A stretch of DNA of 45,181 nucleotides from Enterobacterales bacterium (GCA_947478475.1 CANJWD010000004.1:1-45181); one strand, 5' to 3'; counted from the first letter of the stretch, positions 30,034 through 41,212 are shown. Numbers and translations are program-made. The notes: generated by a model from the letters alone, not told the origin.

Positions 30034-31549
30034 GAAGTGCCTCTTTATTTTTATCTTTATCTTTTTCTTTATTTTTTTCTTTTTCTTTCTGTATCTGTGG
30101 CTGTGGCTGTAATTTTGATTCAGCCAGATGACGGGCAATTTTGCCAATACTTCCGGCTCCCTGCATCAGGAGCAGATCATTCGCATTAATTAATGGTGCC
30201 AGAATTGACGACAGTTGTTCCTGGTCCGACACCAGAATTGGATCTAACGTGTTGCGGCTGCGAATCGCGGCGCATAGCGATCGGCTGTCGGCCCCTGGGA
30301 TGCTTAATTCACCCGCCGGGTAAACATCCAGCATCAGTAATACATCAACCTGAGACAGGACAGTGACAAAATTATCAAACAGATCACGAGTACGGCTATA
30401 ACGATGAGGCTGAAATAGCATCACGATCCGTTTATCTGGCCAGCCAGCTCGCGCCGCTTTAATCGTGACATCCACTTCAGTGGGGTGGTGGCCGTAATCA
30501 TCAACCAGCATCACCGCCCCCTGTTTACCGTTAACGATGTCAAGCGCAAAGTGGCCCAGCACATCAAAACGACGGCCCGTTCCCTGGAAACTTGCTAACA
30601 CAGACAAGATATCGTTGTCAGCAATGCCGTCTTCTGTTGCTACCGCCACGGCTGCTGCGGCATTCAGTGCATTGTGTCGCCCTGGCGCATTCAGTGTAAC
30701 AACCATCAACGGATGATTCGGGCGGTGTAGTGTGAAATATCCCTTTGCGCCCCTCTGTTGATAGCCGGAGATGTGTACGTCGGCATCTTTACTGAAGCCA
30801 TAGGTAGTAATACGTCGCCCTATGCCGGGTAACAGCTGACGAATTACCAGATCATCGATACACATGACGGCCAGCCCATAAAAGGGCAAATTATGTAAGA
30901 AATTGATAAACGTCTGTTTTAAATTCTCAAAATTGCCATGATAGGTATCCATATGGTCAGCTTCGATATTGGTAACAACCGCCACCATAGGTTGTAAGTG
31001 CAGAAACGAGGCATCACTTTCATCGGCTTCAACGATTAAATAGCGGCTGGAGCCCAGACATGCGTGCGTTCCGGTGGCTTTTACTAATCCGCCATTGACA
31101 AAGGTTGGATCTAATCCTGCCTGTGCATAAATACTGGCAATCATTGCCGTTGTCGTGGTTTTACCGTGCGTCCCTGAAACGGCAATGCCATGACGGTAGC
31201 GCATTAATTCCGCGAGCATTTCAGCGCGGCGAATCACCGGTACGCGCGCCATCTGCGCGGCAACAATCTCAGGGTTATCCGCCGCAATTGCGGTTGACAC
31301 TACCACCACACTGGCCCCCTGTATATTCTGTGCGTGATGATAAAACTGAATGGATATGCCCATGGTGCAAAGGCGCTCAGTGACGGCACTGGCTGCCAAA
31401 TCTGACCCGCTGATTTGGTAACCCTCGTTAGCTAATACCTCGGCAATCCCCCCCATCCCCGCACCACCAATGCCGATAAAGTGGATATGCCGAACACGCC
31501 GCATCTCAGGCACGATAGTTCGTAATTGCGCTATTTGCTGTATATTCAC
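30026..31549 (-). CDS. murC: UDP-N-acetylmuramate--L-alanine ligase
   Basis: Adds L-Ala to UDP-MurNAc. About 507 aa; E. coli 491. N-terminal [22 protein letters not shown] loop GTHGKTTTT (126-134), [12 protein letters not shown], and [16 protein letters not shown] at 31549 aligns with the E. coli start (MNTQQLAKLR); another GTG at 31561 would add four residues. The C-terminal tail differs: after [12 protein letters not shown] it continues with a lysine/glutamate/asparagine/aspartate-rich stretch of about 20 residues produced by eleven hexanucleotide units (30044-30109). The core enzyme is intact and the tail should be tolerated. Overlaps the ddlB start by eight bases. Confidence 0.97.
   Translation of the reverse strand: MNIQQIAQLRTIVPEMRRVRHIHFIGIGGAGMGGIAEVLANEGYQISGSDLAASAVTERLCTMGISIQFYHHAQNIQGASVVVVSTAIAADNPEIVAAQMARVPVIRRAEMLAELMRYRHGIAVSGTHGKTTTTAMIASIYAQAGLDPTFVNGGLVKATGTHACLGSSRYLIVEADESDASFLHLQPMVAVVTNIEADHMDTYHGNFENLKQTFINFLHNLPFYGLAVMCIDDLVIRQLLPGIGRRITTYGFSKDADVHISGYQQRGAKGYFTLHRPNHPLMVVTLNAPGRHNALNAAAAVAVATEDGIADNDILSVLASFQGTGRRFDVLGHFALDIVNGKQGAVMLVDDYGHHPTEVDVTIKAARAGWPDKRIVMLFQPHRYSRTRDLFDNFVTVLSQVDVLLMLDVYPAGELSIPGADSRSLCAAIRSRNTLDPILVSDQEQLSSILAPLINANDLLLMQGAGSIGKIARHLAESKLQPQPQIQKEKEKNKEKDKDKNKEALHG
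30044..30109 (-). repeat. Hexanucleotide repeat, eleven units, at the 3' end of murC
   Basis: Plus-strand units of six bases: TTTATT, TTTATC (twice), TTTTTC, TTTATT, TTTTTC (twice), TTTCTG, TATCTG, TGGCTG (twice). On the coding strand they encode alternating pairs such as KE, KN, KD and QP in the MurC tail, ending ten bases before the ddlB start codon. Confidence 0.92.
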
Positions 31550-31570
31550 GTTTATTATCACTTGCTTATG

Positions 31571-31610
31571 TGTTATTTGATTAAGTGTTACTTGATTAAG
31601 TGTTACGTGT
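31571..31610. repeat. 15-bp tandem repeat between murG and murC
   Basis: TGTTATTTGATTAAG (31571-31585) and TGTTACTTGATTAAG (31586-31600) are followed by a third partial copy TGTTACGTG. It lies in the 104-bp gap just upstream of the murC start, where most dcw genes overlap. Confidence 0.88.
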
Positions 31611-31653
31611 TTACAACCCAGTTATTACCCGGATTGTAAACGTTGGTTGTCTG

Positions 31654-32715
31654 TCACTTCTCCACTGCGGCAAATACCGCGCGTGCTACGCGTTCCGTTG
31701 CATCAGGGATAGCCTGCGCCCTGGCCCGCTGCGCCATCAACAACAACTGCTGACGATCCCAGTGCTGTAGTAAATGGCTCAGCAACGCCGGAGTAATCTT
31801 ATGCTGTTCAATTATTTTTGCAGCGCCAGCCTGTTCAAGCGGCAAGGCATTCCAGTACTGCTGGCGATCTTTATGCTGGAACGGCACGAATATGGCCGCT
31901 AAACCGGCGGCGGCCACTTCGCTGACAGTCAAAGCACCGCTGCGGCACAGCACAATATCGGCCCATGCGTAAGCGGCAGCGATATCATCGATAAATTCAG
32001 TCACCCGATGCTGCGTTTGGTTTACTTGTTCATAGGCTGATAACACCGCTGTCAGCGCACCCTTACCGACCTGGTGCCACAGCGTTATGTGTTCACCTAA
32101 CTGACTGGCGACCACAGGCGCGATCTGGTTCAGGATATTTGCCCCCTGGCTGCCACCAATCACCAACAGACGGAGGGGCCCTGTACGGCCGGCGAAGCGC
32201 TCAGCAGGCGGGGGTAATGCCAGCACGTCGGGCCGCAGAGGATTGCCCACCACCTCTGCATGAGGGAATGCCCCTGGAAAAGCCTGTAAGATTTTTGTAG
32301 CGATTTTCGCCAGTAAACGATTTGTCAGACCGGCAACAGCGTTTTGTTCATGTAATACTACCGGCACACGGTACAACCACGCCGCCATGCCACCAGGGCC
32401 TGAAACGTATCCACCCATGCCTAACACCACATCAGGCTGGTAGTGACGTATAATTACCCGAGCCTGACCTATTGCCCGCCAAATGCGCACCGGTGCCATA
32501 AGCTGCGCCCTGATCCCCTTACCCCGCAACCCGTTGATCTGAATGAAATTGATAGCAATGCCTTGTGCAGGTACCAGGGATGCTTCCATTCTGTCCGCGG
32601 TACCTAACCACAAAACCTGCCAGCCTTGCGCTATTAAATAGTGAGCAACAGCCAGACCCGGGAATACGTGTCCGCCACTCCCGCCTGCCATCACGAGCAA
32701 ACGTTTACTGCTCAT
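31654..32715 (-). CDS. murG: UDP-GlcNAc:undecaprenyl-PP-MurNAc-pentapeptide GlcNAc transferase
   Basis: Makes lipid II from lipid I at the cytoplasmic face of the inner membrane. 353 aa; E. coli 355. GT-B fold with [14 protein letters not shown] (11-24), [29 protein letters not shown] and [11 protein letters not shown]; acceptor and donor loops [16 protein letters not shown] and [15 protein letters not shown] at 32715 overlaps the ftsW stop by four bases (ATGA). Confidence 0.97.
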   Translation of the reverse strand: MSSKRLLVMAGGSGGHVFPGLAVAHYLIAQGWQVLWLGTADRMEASLVPAQGIAINFIQINGLRGKGIRAQLMAPVRIWRAIGQARVIIRHYQPDVVLGMGGYVSGPGGMAAWLYRVPVVLHEQNAVAGLTNRLLAKIATKILQAFPGAFPHAEVVGNPLRPDVLALPPPAERFAGRTGPLRLLVIGGSQGANILNQIAPVVASQLGEHITLWHQVGKGALTAVLSAYEQVNQTQHRVTEFIDDIAAAYAWADIVLCRSGALTVSEVAAAGLAAIFVPFQHKDRQQYWNALPLEQAGAAKIIEQHKITPALLSHLLQHWDRQQLLLMAQRARAQAIPDATERVARAVFAAVEK

Positions 32716-33974
32716 TTTTGGTTTCCAACATCATGTTGGTTCCCGACGTATTGATTCTCGACATATTGATTCCTGACACGCTGGCTCCTGGCAAAGGCCT
32801 GTATCTGTATCATGCGGGTTTCAAAATCAATGCGTAGCAGCAGCACAATGGCGGTTGAAACAATCAATAAACTTGAACCACCATAACTTATCAATGGCAG
32901 GGTCAGCCCTTTGGTGGGTAATATTCCCGCTGCCGCACCGACATTTACCAGAGACTGAAAACTCAGCCAGACCCCGATGGAACAGGCTAAAAATCCGGAA
33001 AATCGCTGATCGAGCTGCAGCGCACAGCGGCCAATAGACATGGCGCGAAAGGCGATAAAAAATATCATCAGCAGTGTACAAACTACACCGATATAACCGA
33101 GCTCTTCAGCTAATATTGCGAAAATAAAATCGGTATGGGCTTCAGGTAAATACGCCAGTTTTTGTACTGAATTACCTAAGCCATGGCCCCAGAGTTCGCC
33201 ACGACCAAATGCCATGAGTGACTGAGTTAACTGATAACCGCTGCCAAAGGGATCCTGCCACGGATCCAAAAATGAAATAACACGGCGCATACGATAGGGT
33301 TCAGAGGCTATCAACAGACAAACAGCAAAGACGCCTGAACCGATAATCGCCAGGAATTGCCATAGCTTTGCACCTGCTAAAAACAGCATCGACAGCGTGG
33401 TAATAAACAATATGACCACGGTGCCTAAATCTGGCTGAGCCAGCAGTAGTACAGCCAGGACCACCATGACTGCCATCGGTTTGCAAAATCCCCAAAAATT
33501 ACTGCGCACTTCTGCAACTTTACGGACCAGGTAACTTGCCAGATAGCAAAACAGGGAGATTTTAGAGAGTTCAGCAGGCTGAATACGCAGCGGGCCGAGT
33601 GAAATCCAGCGCGCGGCACCATTCACTGAACTGCCTGCCAGCAATACCATCAGCAACAGAGCGATAGAAATTAACAGGATAACAGTACTGTAACGCTGCC
33701 AGAAGGCCATAGGGATACGCAACGTCACCAGTGACAGGGCAGAAGCTAATCCCAGGTAGAAGGCTTCACGTTTGGCAAATAAAAAGGGATCATTTGCCAG
33801 CTGCTGCCCTATTGGCATCGAGGCAGACGTCACCATTACAAAACCGACGGTAATTAAACCGAAGGTCAGCCACAACAGCATTCTGTCATACAGAACTTTG
33901 CTGGCCACGTCGCTATTGCGTCCTGTTAGCCAGTTTCCCCATTTCCTGAACAACCCATGCTGTTGTCGGTTCAT
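32712..33974 (-). CDS. ftsW: Lipid II polymerase FtsW (SEDS family)
   Basis: Septal peptidoglycan glycosyltransferase that works with FtsI. 420 aa; E. coli 414. About ten membrane helices; SEDS motifs [74 protein letters not shown] and [11 protein letters not shown] are intact. The C-terminal cytoplasmic tail is replaced by [15 protein letters not shown] repeats from a 15-bp repeat (32737-32781). Start overlaps the murD stop by one base. Confidence 0.97.
   Translation of the reverse strand: MNRQQHGLFRKWGNWLTGRNSDVASKVLYDRMLLWLTFGLITVGFVMVTSASMPIGQQLANDPFLFAKREAFYLGLASALSLVTLRIPMAFWQRYSTVILLISIALLLMVLLAGSSVNGAARWISLGPLRIQPAELSKISLFCYLASYLVRKVAEVRSNFWGFCKPMAVMVVLAVLLLAQPDLGTVVILFITTLSMLFLAGAKLWQFLAIIGSGVFAVCLLIASEPYRMRRVISFLDPWQDPFGSGYQLTQSLMAFGRGELWGHGLGNSVQKLAYLPEAHTDFIFAILAEELGYIGVVCTLLMIFFIAFRAMSIGRCALQLDQRFSGFLACSIGVWLSFQSLVNVGAAAGILPTKGLTLPLISYGGSSLLIVSTAIVLLLRIDFETRMIQIQAFARSQRVRNQYVENQYVGNQHDVGNQK
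32737..32781 (-). repeat. 15-bp tandem repeat at the 3' end of ftsW
   Basis: Plus-strand units TGGTTCCCGACGTAT, TGATTCTCGACATAT and TGATTCCTGACACGC (32737-32781), with further degenerate copies on both sides. They encode 5-residue NQYV-type repeats at about FtsW residues 398-413. Confidence 0.82.
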
Positions 33975-35377
33975 CAGCCGAGCTCCCTGGCAAGACGTAC
34001 AAATTCATTCCCGCGTTGTTCAAAATTCTGAAACTGGTCCAGACTGGCGCAGGCGGGCGACAGCAAAACCGTATCACCGGGTTGCAGCCCGGGGACCAGC
34101 TTTCTGACTGCCTGTTCCATCGTTACCGTACACTCGGAACTTTCCGGCCGCAGCCGGGCAAGCTGCGGCGCGTCACGCCCAAAACAGTAAACCCGGATCT
34201 TATCGTTCTGTAATAACCGGGCTAAGGGTGAAAAATCTGCTGATTTACCCTCTCCGCCCAGTAATAAATAGAGCCTGCCTGTCAGCTGTAATCCATTCAA
34301 TGCCGCCACTGTACTGCCCACATTGGTTGCTTTTGAATCGTTGATCCAGCGCACGTGATTACGTTCAAATACCAGCTGGAATCGGTGCGCCAGCCCGCGG
34401 TATGTTTTTAGCACCGCCACGCTACATGAGCGCGGGATCCCCAGCGTGTCGGCCAGTGCCAGCGCTGCCAGCGCGTTGCTGTAGTTATGCTGACCCGTTA
34501 ATTTCATCATGTCCGTCTTTAAAATTATCTCACCTCGTGCCTGTAGCCAGACTTCATCTGCCTGCTTATGCAGACGGTAATCACCGTTATCGATGCCAAA
34601 GCTGATACAGCGGTTATCTATGCTGTGAGGAGGCATACTGCGAGATGGCAGGCCGTGAGGGGAGAGGGTGAGAGATGGCATGTCGTGAGATGGCAGGCCG
34701 CGAGATGGCAGAGTAAGCGGATCATCGGCATTAACAACACAGGTGGTGGCATTATCATAAATGCGCAACTTAGCCTCACGGTATTGCGCAAGCCCCAAAG
34801 GATAGCGATCGCTGTGATCTTCGGTCACATTTAAAATAGTGGCTGCCATTGCATGCAGAGTGCTGGTTAATTCGAGCTGAAAACTGGACAGCTCCAGGAC
34901 AACCAGCTCCCAGGAGTGACTGAGTAATGTCAGCGCCGGTACGCCAATATTGCCCCCTGTTCCGACGCGCCAGCCCGCCGCTGTGGCCATTTCGCTCAGC
35001 AACGTGGTGACCGTACTTTTGCCGTTAGAACCCGTAATGGCAATAATTGGCATTTTAGCTTCGCGGCAAAACAGTTCGATATCGCCAGTAATTTCTACTC
35101 CGGCCTGGCGCGCTGCTGCTAACTCAGGGGTTGTTAACGCAATACCGGGGCTGACGACTATTAAATTCGCAGCCAGTAACCACTCCTCGTTAAAGCCCCC
35201 TAAATAGCATTCGATATCGGTAGAGATATTGGCAGAGAGTTGTTGCAGACCAGGCGGATGCTGTCGGCTATCCATAACACGTGGTATAACACCTCGTGCT
35301 ATAAAAAAATTAACACAGGAGATCCCTGTCAGCCCTAATCCGACAATGACCACCTGTTTGCCCCGATAGTCCCACAT
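33974..35377 (-). CDS. murD: UDP-N-acetylmuramoylalanine--D-glutamate ligase
   Basis: Adds D-Glu to UDP-MurNAc-L-Ala. 467 aa against 438 in E. coli. N-terminal [20 protein letters not shown] loop GSNGKST (116-122), [25 protein letters not shown] and [19 protein letters not shown]. The extra length is nearly all one insertion at about residues 224-248, between the conserved NADDPLTLP and CISFGID, made of 5-residue repeats ([20 protein letters not shown]). In E. coli that site is a short loop of the central domain. All catalytic motifs lie outside it. ATG at 35377; mraY stops two bases upstream. Confidence 0.96.
   Translation of the reverse strand: MWDYRGKQVVIVGLGLTGISCVNFFIARGVIPRVMDSRQHPPGLQQLSANISTDIECYLGGFNEEWLLAANLIVVSPGIALTTPELAAARQAGVEITGDIELFCREAKMPIIAITGSNGKSTVTTLLSEMATAAGWRVGTGGNIGVPALTLLSHSWELVVLELSSFQLELTSTLHAMAATILNVTEDHSDRYPLGLAQYREAKLRIYDNATTCVVNADDPLTLPSRGLPSHDMPSLTLSPHGLPSRSMPPHSIDNRCISFGIDNGDYRLHKQADEVWLQARGEIILKTDMMKLTGQHNYSNALAALALADTLGIPRSCSVAVLKTYRGLAHRFQLVFERNHVRWINDSKATNVGSTVAALNGLQLTGRLYLLLGGEGKSADFSPLARLLQNDKIRVYCFGRDAPQLARLRPESSECTVTMEQAVRKLVPGLQPGDTVLLSPACASLDQFQNFEQRGNEFVRLARELG
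34634..34708 (-). repeat. 15-bp tandem repeat, five units, inside murD
   Basis: Five 15-bp units on the plus strand: CATACTGCGAGATGG, CAGGCCGTGAGGGGA, GAGGGTGAGAGATGG, CATGTCGTGAGATGG, CAGGCCGCGAGATGG. A partial unit flanks each side. Units one, four and five are most alike. 75 bp in total, equal to a 25-residue insertion in MurD. Confidence 0.9.
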
Positions 35378-35379
35378 GG

Positions 35380-36462
35380 TTAACGTACCTTCAGTGTTGC
35401 CAGGCCGATCAGCACCAGCATCAATGCAATAATCCAGCAACGCACAATCACCCGTGGTTCTGGCCAGCCTTTCAATTCATAATGGTGATGAATAGGTGCC
35501 ATACGAAATACTCGCTGCCCGCGTAACTTAAAAGAGCCCACCTGCAAAATCACCGACAAGGTTTCCACCACAAACACACCGCCCATAATCAGTAACAAAA
35601 ATTCCTGGCGCAGTAATACTGCGATGGTCCCCAGTGCTCCACCGAGCGCCAGTGATCCCACATCTCCCATAAATATCTGCGCCGGATAGGTGTTAAACCA
35701 TAAAAATCCTAACCCTGCGCCGACAATGGCAGTCGAGACCACTACCAGTTCACCGGCGTAGCGCAGATAAGGGATATGCAAATAACTGGCAAAATTAATG
35801 TTACCCGTTGCCCATGCCACCAGGGAAAAACCGGCGGCAACCAGTACCGTGGGCATAATAGCCAGTCCATCCAGGCCATCGGTCAGATTGACAGCATTGC
35901 TGGTGCCAACGATGACAAAATAGGCCAGAAAAATGTATAACAGGCCCAGTTGCGGCATGATATCTTTAAAAAATGGCACCACCAACAGCGTTGCTGGGGT
36001 GTTATTACCTGTGGCATACAGCGCAAATGCGACAATAAGGGCAATGACCGACTGCCAGAAATATTTCCAGCGGGCAGTCAGTCCATTGCTATTTTTACGC
36101 ACTATTTTTCGATAATCATCGACAAATCCAATAATCCCGTAGCTCAAAAAAATAAACAGTACGCACCAGACATAGGGATTAGACAGGTAAGTCCATAGCA
36201 GTACGGAAAGTGTGACCGCAGTCAGAATTAAAAGTCCTCCCATGGTTGGGGTGCCACGCTTACTGAAATGCGACTCTGGTCCGTCGCTACGGACGACCTG
36301 ACCAATCTGTAACTTTTGTAGCCAGCCGATGAAACAGGGCCCCAGCCATAATGAAATAAAAAGAGCAGTCAGCAGGCTGACAATAGCGCGGAACGTCAGA
36401 TAGGAAAAAACGTTAAATCCGGAATGAAATTTGACCAGATATTCGGCCAGCCAGACTAGCAT
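35380..36462 (-). CDS. mraY: Phospho-MurNAc-pentapeptide transferase MraY
   Basis: Integral membrane enzyme that forms lipid I from UDP-MurNAc-pentapeptide and undecaprenyl phosphate. 360 aa, as in E. coli, about ten membrane helices. Diagnostic segments: [67 protein letters not shown] and the [13 protein letters not shown] motif with its histidines. Overlaps murF by seven bases. Confidence 0.98.
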   Translation of the reverse strand: MLVWLAEYLVKFHSGFNVFSYLTFRAIVSLLTALFISLWLGPCFIGWLQKLQIGQVVRSDGPESHFSKRGTPTMGGLLILTAVTLSVLLWTYLSNPYVWCVLFIFLSYGIIGFVDDYRKIVRKNSNGLTARWKYFWQSVIALIVAFALYATGNNTPATLLVVPFFKDIMPQLGLLYIFLAYFVIVGTSNAVNLTDGLDGLAIMPTVLVAAGFSLVAWATGNINFASYLHIPYLRYAGELVVVSTAIVGAGLGFLWFNTYPAQIFMGDVGSLALGGALGTIAVLLRQEFLLLIMGGVFVVETLSVILQVGSFKLRGQRVFRMAPIHHHYELKGWPEPRVIVRCWIIALMLVLIGLATLKVR

Positions 36463-37865
36463 AGTTCAACCTCCTGTAGTGTGCGTACAATATTTTCCAT
36501 CGCAGCACTACGTGAGCCCTTAATCAGTGCGGTTATCGTTGAATGCTCAGTCAGTAAGGCAGAGAGGCGAACAGCCAGCGCTGCCTGATCCTGAAAATGT
36601 TCACCCCTCCCGCTGGCATCACTGATAAATTTACTTAAGGGGCCTACACTGAGTACTTTATCGATACCCGCCAGCCGGATAGCCTCTCCTGCCTGACGAT
36701 GACACTGTTGCGCGGCATCACCTAACTCCGCCATATCACCCACTACCATGACGCGATAGCCTGGCATGCTGGCGAGCGTAAGCGCTGCGGCGGTCATGGA
36801 GCCAACGTTAGCGTTGTAACTGTCGTCTAACAGCAACTTCCCTAGAGCGAGTTGCAGCGGGAATAATCTTCCCGGCAGCGGCTGTAACTGAGCTAAACCC
36901 TGACACACAGCAGTAAGCGTTGCACCGACTGACATTGCCAGCGCGGCAGCAGCCAGGGCATTCGCCACATTATGTAGCCCTGGCAGCGGCAGAATAACGT
37001 CCACCTCTCCAAAGGGAGAGAGCAGAGTAAAATGTGTTGCCCGCTCAGCTTGCACAATAGCGGCGGCAGAAAAATCGATACCCGCTGCGGCATGAAGTGA
37101 GAAGCGCCAGACTTTTTTATGGCGAGTTAACGCCTGCCAGCGGGGCCAGTCATGGCTATCGGCATTGATGATTGCGATGCCTCCGCTCTCTAAGGCACTA
37201 AAAATTTCCCCTTTTGCCTCAGCGACACCTGCCAGAGAACCAAAACCTTGCAGATGGGCAGCTGACAGATTATTAACCAGTACGCTATGCGGGCGGCTTA
37301 AATTCGCCGTGCAGGCAATTTCTCCAGGATGATTAGCACCCAGCTCAATGACTGCAAAATCATGGTCAGCCGTTAAACGCAGCAGTGTGAGTGGAACGCC
37401 AATATCATTATTGAAATTGCCATGCGTGGACAGCACACTGCCGCACTGGCGCAAAATAGCTGCTGTCATCGCTGTGACGGACGTTTTACCTGAAGAGCCG
37501 GTGAGTGCTACAACGCGGGCGGGTACCTGTTGACGAACCCAGGCAGCCAGCTGATGCATTGCCTGGCGGGTGTCCTGCACTAAAATTTGGGGCGCATTCA
37601 CCGCTAAGTATTGACTGACCAGCAGAGCAACGGCGCCAGCGGCGACCGAGGAGTGGGCAAAATCATGCCCATCGTAACGTTCACCTTTTAATGCGATAAA
37701 CAGGCAGCCATCAGTGATATTACGGCTGTCTGTAGTAACTGTGTGAATGACTGTGTGAATCTGACTGTTCGCGATGCCAGTCCGGGAGTCAGAGTGCTCG
37801 ACAGGGTGAGCGATAAGCGTGCCATTAACGACTACCGCCAGTGTTTGTAAAGAGAGGGCTATCAT
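36456..37865 (-). CDS. murF: UDP-MurNAc-tripeptide--D-Ala-D-Ala ligase
   Basis: Adds the D-Ala-D-Ala made by DdlB to the UDP-MurNAc tripeptide. 469 aa; E. coli 452. [21 protein letters not shown] loop [38 protein letters not shown] and [16 protein letters not shown]. The extra 17 residues fall in the N-terminal domain between NGTLIAHP and VTTDSRNIT and include an IHTV-IHTV duplication coded by a 12-bp repeat (37738-37761). Overlaps murE by four bases. Confidence 0.97.
   Translation of the reverse strand: MIALSLQTLAVVVNGTLIAHPVEHSDSRTGIANSQIHTVIHTVTTDSRNITDGCLFIALKGERYDGHDFAHSSVAAGAVALLVSQYLAVNAPQILVQDTRQAMHQLAAWVRQQVPARVVALTGSSGKTSVTAMTAAILRQCGSVLSTHGNFNNDIGVPLTLLRLTADHDFAVIELGANHPGEIACTANLSRPHSVLVNNLSAAHLQGFGSLAGVAEAKGEIFSALESGGIAIINADSHDWPRWQALTRHKKVWRFSLHAAAGIDFSAAAIVQAERATHFTLLSPFGEVDVILPLPGLHNVANALAAAALAMSVGATLTAVCQGLAQLQPLPGRLFPLQLALGKLLLDDSYNANVGSMTAAALTLASMPGYRVMVVGDMAELGDAAQQCHRQAGEAIRLAGIDKVLSVGPLSKFISDASGRGEHFQDQAALAVRLSALLTEHSTITALIKGSRSAAMENIVRTLQEVELC
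37738..37761 (-). repeat. 12-bp tandem duplication in murF
   Basis: ACTGTGTGAATG and ACTGTGTGAATC in tandem (11 of 12 identical), encoding IHTV-IHTV at about MurF residues 35-43. Confidence 0.85.
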
Positions 37866-39397
37866 ACAGCTACCCCCAATAATCTGGCGACGGTAAACCT
37901 GTCTGAATAATCGAAGCGACGGTTACCCACTAACTGATACTCCTCATGCCCTTTTCCGGCAACCAGGATCATATCCTCAAAACCGGCCTGCATGACGGCA
38001 CGGGTTATTGCCCTTGCACGACCATGAATGACTTGCACCGAGCCCCTATCCAGAAACCCACTGAGAATATCCGATATAATCGCTGCGGGTGTTTCAGTAC
38101 GCGGATTATCATCGGTGACAATTATCTGGTCCGCGAGCTGTTCTGCAACCGCCGCCATTAATGGACGCTTACCTTTATCTCTCGATCCACCACAACCAAA
38201 TACACACCAGAGCTGCCCGTTACAATGTAGTCTGGCGGCGGTCAGAGCTTTTGCCAGCGCATCGGGTGTATGGGCATAATCAACGACCACTTTTGGCATA
38301 CCCGGGCTATCAAAAATCTCCATACGGCCACAGACGGGTTGCAGAGAGTGCGCTGTCTGCAGTAACTCAGTCAGTGAGTATCCGAGCGATAACAACGTTG
38401 CTGCTGCCAGCAGTAAGTTACTGACATTAAAAGCCCCTGTCAGGCGGCTCTCTATGCGGCCTTTACCCCAGCTGGACGCGAAAACAATTCGGGCACCGTG
38501 ATTGTGATAAGTAATACTGTGTGCTGCCAGCCAGCGCTCTCGCCGGGAGGGTGGCAGTTTATCTTCCATGCTGACAGCCACTGCCCGCGGCAGCTGGCTC
38601 AGCCAGCGGCACCCGACAGCATCATCGGCATTAATCACGTGTTGTTGCGCCTGATGCGTCGAAAACAGCAACCATTTTGCGGCTTCATAGCTTGCCATAT
38701 CACCATGATAATCAAGATGATCATGACTCAGATTAGTAAATACGGCGGCGGAAAAAGGCAGTGCAGCAACGCGATGCTGTATCAGGCCATGGGAGGAAAC
38801 TTCCATGGCAGTAAAATCTACGCCCTGGTCAGAAAAATAGCTCAGTTGCTGCTGAATGGCGGCGGCAGATCCGGTGGTATTTGGGGCCGGCTGGATCTTA
38901 TCAATCGGCCCATTGCCCAGAGTTCCCATCACCGCGCTGGTTTTTCCAAGCAAACGGGCCCACTGAGCCAGCAAATGCGTTGTGGTGGTTTTACCATTAG
39001 TGCCGGTGACTCCAATCAAATGTGGTAGCATCAAATGTGGTAACGCGTCATGCCGATGATAAAACTGCCCCGCCAGCGCAGATAACTGTTGATTCAGATG
39101 AGCAAAATAGATAACCGGAACACCCTGTATCTCTTTTATCGTGCCATGAGGTATCGTGCCATGAGGTATCGTGCCATGGAGAGCCGTTGCACCTTCAGAT
39201 TGCGCAATAATGGCGGCAACACCTTGCGCGATAGCCTGCGGAATATAGCGTCGGCCGTCCATTTTGTGGCCTGCGATGGCGATAAACAGATCACCGGCAG
39301 CCACACTGCGGCTGTCCAGTATCATCTCCCGAAGTGGCCGCTCCGGCGCTACAATGCCCCACGGGGCAAGCAAGCTGCGTAAATTACGATCTGCCAC
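37862..39397 (-). CDS. murE: UDP-MurNAc-L-Ala-D-Glu--meso-diaminopimelate ligase
   Basis: Adds meso-diaminopimelate to the growing stem peptide. 511 aa; E. coli 495. [18 protein letters not shown] is the ATP loop, followed by [31 protein letters not shown] and, for amino-acid choice, the DNPRT motif that marks diaminopimelate-specific enzymes. Two repeat insertions lie in the N-terminal part: [15 protein letters not shown] at about 72-87 and [10 protein letters not shown] at about 118-128, just before the ATP loop. Overlaps ftsI by 14 bases and murF by four. Confidence 0.97.
   Translation of the reverse strand: MADRNLRSLLAPWGIVAPERPLREMILDSRSVAAGDLFIAIAGHKMDGRRYIPQAIAQGVAAIIAQSEGATALHGTIPHGTIPHGTIKEIQGVPVIYFAHLNQQLSALAGQFYHRHDALPHLMLPHLIGVTGTNGKTTTTHLLAQWARLLGKTSAVMGTLGNGPIDKIQPAPNTTGSAAAIQQQLSYFSDQGVDFTAMEVSSHGLIQHRVAALPFSAAVFTNLSHDHLDYHGDMASYEAAKWLLFSTHQAQQHVINADDAVGCRWLSQLPRAVAVSMEDKLPPSRRERWLAAHSITYHNHGARIVFASSWGKGRIESRLTGAFNVSNLLLAAATLLSLGYSLTELLQTAHSLQPVCGRMEIFDSPGMPKVVVDYAHTPDALAKALTAARLHCNGQLWCVFGCGGSRDKGKRPLMAAVAEQLADQIIVTDDNPRTETPAAIISDILSGFLDRGSVQVIHGRARAITRAVMQAGFEDMILVAGKGHEEYQLVGNRRFDYSDRFTVARLLGVAV
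39015..39044 (-). repeat. 15-bp tandem duplication in murE, near the ATP loop
   Basis: ATCAAATGTGGTAGC and ATCAAATGTGGTAAC in tandem (14 of 15 identical), encoding [10 protein letters not shown] immediately before the GVTGTNGK loop. Confidence 0.9.
39138..39182 (-). repeat. 15-bp tandem repeat, three units, in murE
   Basis: ATCGTGCCATGAGGT twice without mismatch (39138-39152, 39153-39167), then ATCGTGCCATGGAGA. Encodes HGTIP repeats in the N-terminal domain of MurE. Confidence 0.93.
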
Positions 39398-41162
39398 GTG
39401 AATCCTCTTTACTGTTACTGTTACTGTTTCTGTTCATTACAAATTCATTTTTATCGCTCAAAGTTACCGCATCTGGCTCGATATTCATGGTACGCAGCAC
39501 CGAGCTCATAATGGCGCCAAAAACCGGCGCAGAAACAGCGCCACCGTAGTATTTCCCCGCCTGGGGATCATTTATCACTACTACCAGCGCAAAACGTGGC
39601 TGACTAGCCGGGGCAATACCGGCGGTATAAGCGATATATTTATTAATATATTTACCATCAGGCCCTACTTTTTTAGCAGTACCCGTTTTAATCGCGATAC
39701 GGTAGCCTTTTATCGCAGCTTTGGTGCCGCCACCGCCAGGCAGGGAGACGGTTTCCATCATCTGAACGACGGTGCGGACCAGTGACTCAGGAAAAACGCG
39801 TTCTCCGGCCACAGGGGGATCAACTTTGGTAATCGAAAGTGGCCTGTAAAGACCCATACTGCCGATCGTTGCGTAGACGCGTGCCAGCTGTAACGGCGTT
39901 ACCATTAGACCGTAGCCAAAAGAAAAAGTTGCCCTCTCAATGTCAGACCAGCGTTTTTTTTTGGGGTAAATGCCACGGCTCTCTCCGACAAGCCCCATAT
40001 TGGTTGTTTTTCCTAAACCAAAATCAGCATAAGTATCGATTAACACGGAGGGTGGCATTGCCAGCGCCAGTCTGGAAACACCAACGTTACTCGATTTTTG
40101 CAGGATACCCGTTACTGATAACTGGGGATAAGGTGCTACATCTTTAATTTCATGGCCGTTAATGTAGTAGGTACTGGTATTCAGCACGCTGTCTGCCTTT
40201 ACTACCGCATGCTGTAATGCTGCCATGACCACCATCGGTTTAACTGTCGATCCGGGCTCAAAAACATCGGTTATCGCTCTGTTACGCATCAGCTCTTTTG
40301 CTGTGTTATTTAAGTTATTCGGATTGTAGGAAGGACTGGTTGCCATCGCCAGCACTTCACCAGTATTGACATCCAGCAACACAGCGACACCCGACTCAGC
40401 CTTATTAAACGCTACGGCGCTACTCAATTCACGATAAACTGAGGTTTGCAGACGTTCGTCTATGCTCAGTACCAAATTATGCGCCGCCTGGCTGTCTGTT
40501 GAGGCGATATTCTCTATAGTTCTGCCGTTACGATCTTTACGCACCGTGCGCTCTCCAGGTTGCCCGGTCAGCCAGCGATCAAAGCTTTTTTCGATTCCTT
40601 CGAGACCCTGGCCATCGATATCGGTAAAACCAAGCAGCTGTGCCATGGCGTGGCCAGCCGGATAATAGCGGCGAGATTCCTGTTTAAGATAGATAGCTGG
40701 CAACTTAAGCTTACTGATATAGTCACCCATTGATGGGCTAACCTGACGAGCCAGATAGACAAACCGCCCCAATGGATTTGCATTGATGCGCGTTGCAAGT
40801 CGACTAAACGGGATATCCAGTGCGTCCGATAGCGCTTTCCAGCGTGGTTCCAGGGTAATTCCGCCCTGTTCGTTGAGCTCCTTAGCATCGACCCAAACAG
40901 CATCTGCCGGTACGCTGACAGCAAGCGGCCTTCCAAAACGATCGCTGATCATGCCACGCGCAGCTGGAACAGACTGGACACGTAAAGAGCGCATATTCCC
41001 TTCACGCACAAGGTTATCGGGGTTAATCACCTGTAAATAAGTCACGCGCAATATCAACCCGGCCAGTGCAAAAAAAATACAGGAGCACAGCAACGCAAAA
41101 CGCCAGCGGACAAAGCTGGCTTGTTCTTCCTGACGTTTTTTACCTGGACACGTCGTTTTCAT
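39384..41162 (-). CDS. ftsI: Septal transpeptidase FtsI (PBP3)
   Basis: Class B penicillin-binding protein that crosslinks septal peptidoglycan, partner of FtsW. 592 aa; E. coli 588. One N-terminal membrane helix (about 21-42), then the pedestal domain and the transpeptidase with its three motifs: S305-TVK (nucleophile), S357-S-N and K492-TGT. The C-terminus after DKNEFVMN is a short Asn/Ser-rich tail from a hexanucleotide repeat (39411-39434), just where the coding region overlaps murE by 14 bases. ftsL lies 50 bp upstream. Confidence 0.98.
   Translation of the reverse strand: MKTTCPGKKRQEEQASFVRWRFALLCSCIFFALAGLILRVTYLQVINPDNLVREGNMRSLRVQSVPAARGMISDRFGRPLAVSVPADAVWVDAKELNEQGGITLEPRWKALSDALDIPFSRLATRINANPLGRFVYLARQVSPSMGDYISKLKLPAIYLKQESRRYYPAGHAMAQLLGFTDIDGQGLEGIEKSFDRWLTGQPGERTVRKDRNGRTIENIASTDSQAAHNLVLSIDERLQTSVYRELSSAVAFNKAESGVAVLLDVNTGEVLAMATSPSYNPNNLNNTAKELMRNRAITDVFEPGSTVKPMVVMAALQHAVVKADSVLNTSTYYINGHEIKDVAPYPQLSVTGILQKSSNVGVSRLALAMPPSVLIDTYADFGLGKTTNMGLVGESRGIYPKKKRWSDIERATFSFGYGLMVTPLQLARVYATIGSMGLYRPLSITKVDPPVAGERVFPESLVRTVVQMMETVSLPGGGGTKAAIKGYRIAIKTGTAKKVGPDGKYINKYIAYTAGIAPASQPRFALVVVINDPQAGKYYGGAVSAPVFGAIMSSVLRTMNIEPDAVTLSDKNEFVMNRNSNSNSKEDSRGRS
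39411..39434 (-). repeat. Hexanucleotide repeat at the 3' end of ftsI
   Basis: ACTGTT three times and TCTGTT once on the plus strand, encoding alternating Asn-Ser/Arg residues (about 577-584) near the FtsI C-terminus. Same hexamer family as in coaD. Confidence 0.88.
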
Positions 41163-41212
41163 ACTTTCTCTAAATCAACGTGATATCCCGTTGATAATTA
41201 AGCCCTTCTGCT

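Noticed and set aside
30044-30147. Upstream-extended ddlB with a lysine-rich N-terminus
   Set aside because: The extension is only the antiphase reading of the hexanucleotide repeat in murC. The conserved DdlB start ([11 protein letters not shown]) is at 30033 and has E. coli length.
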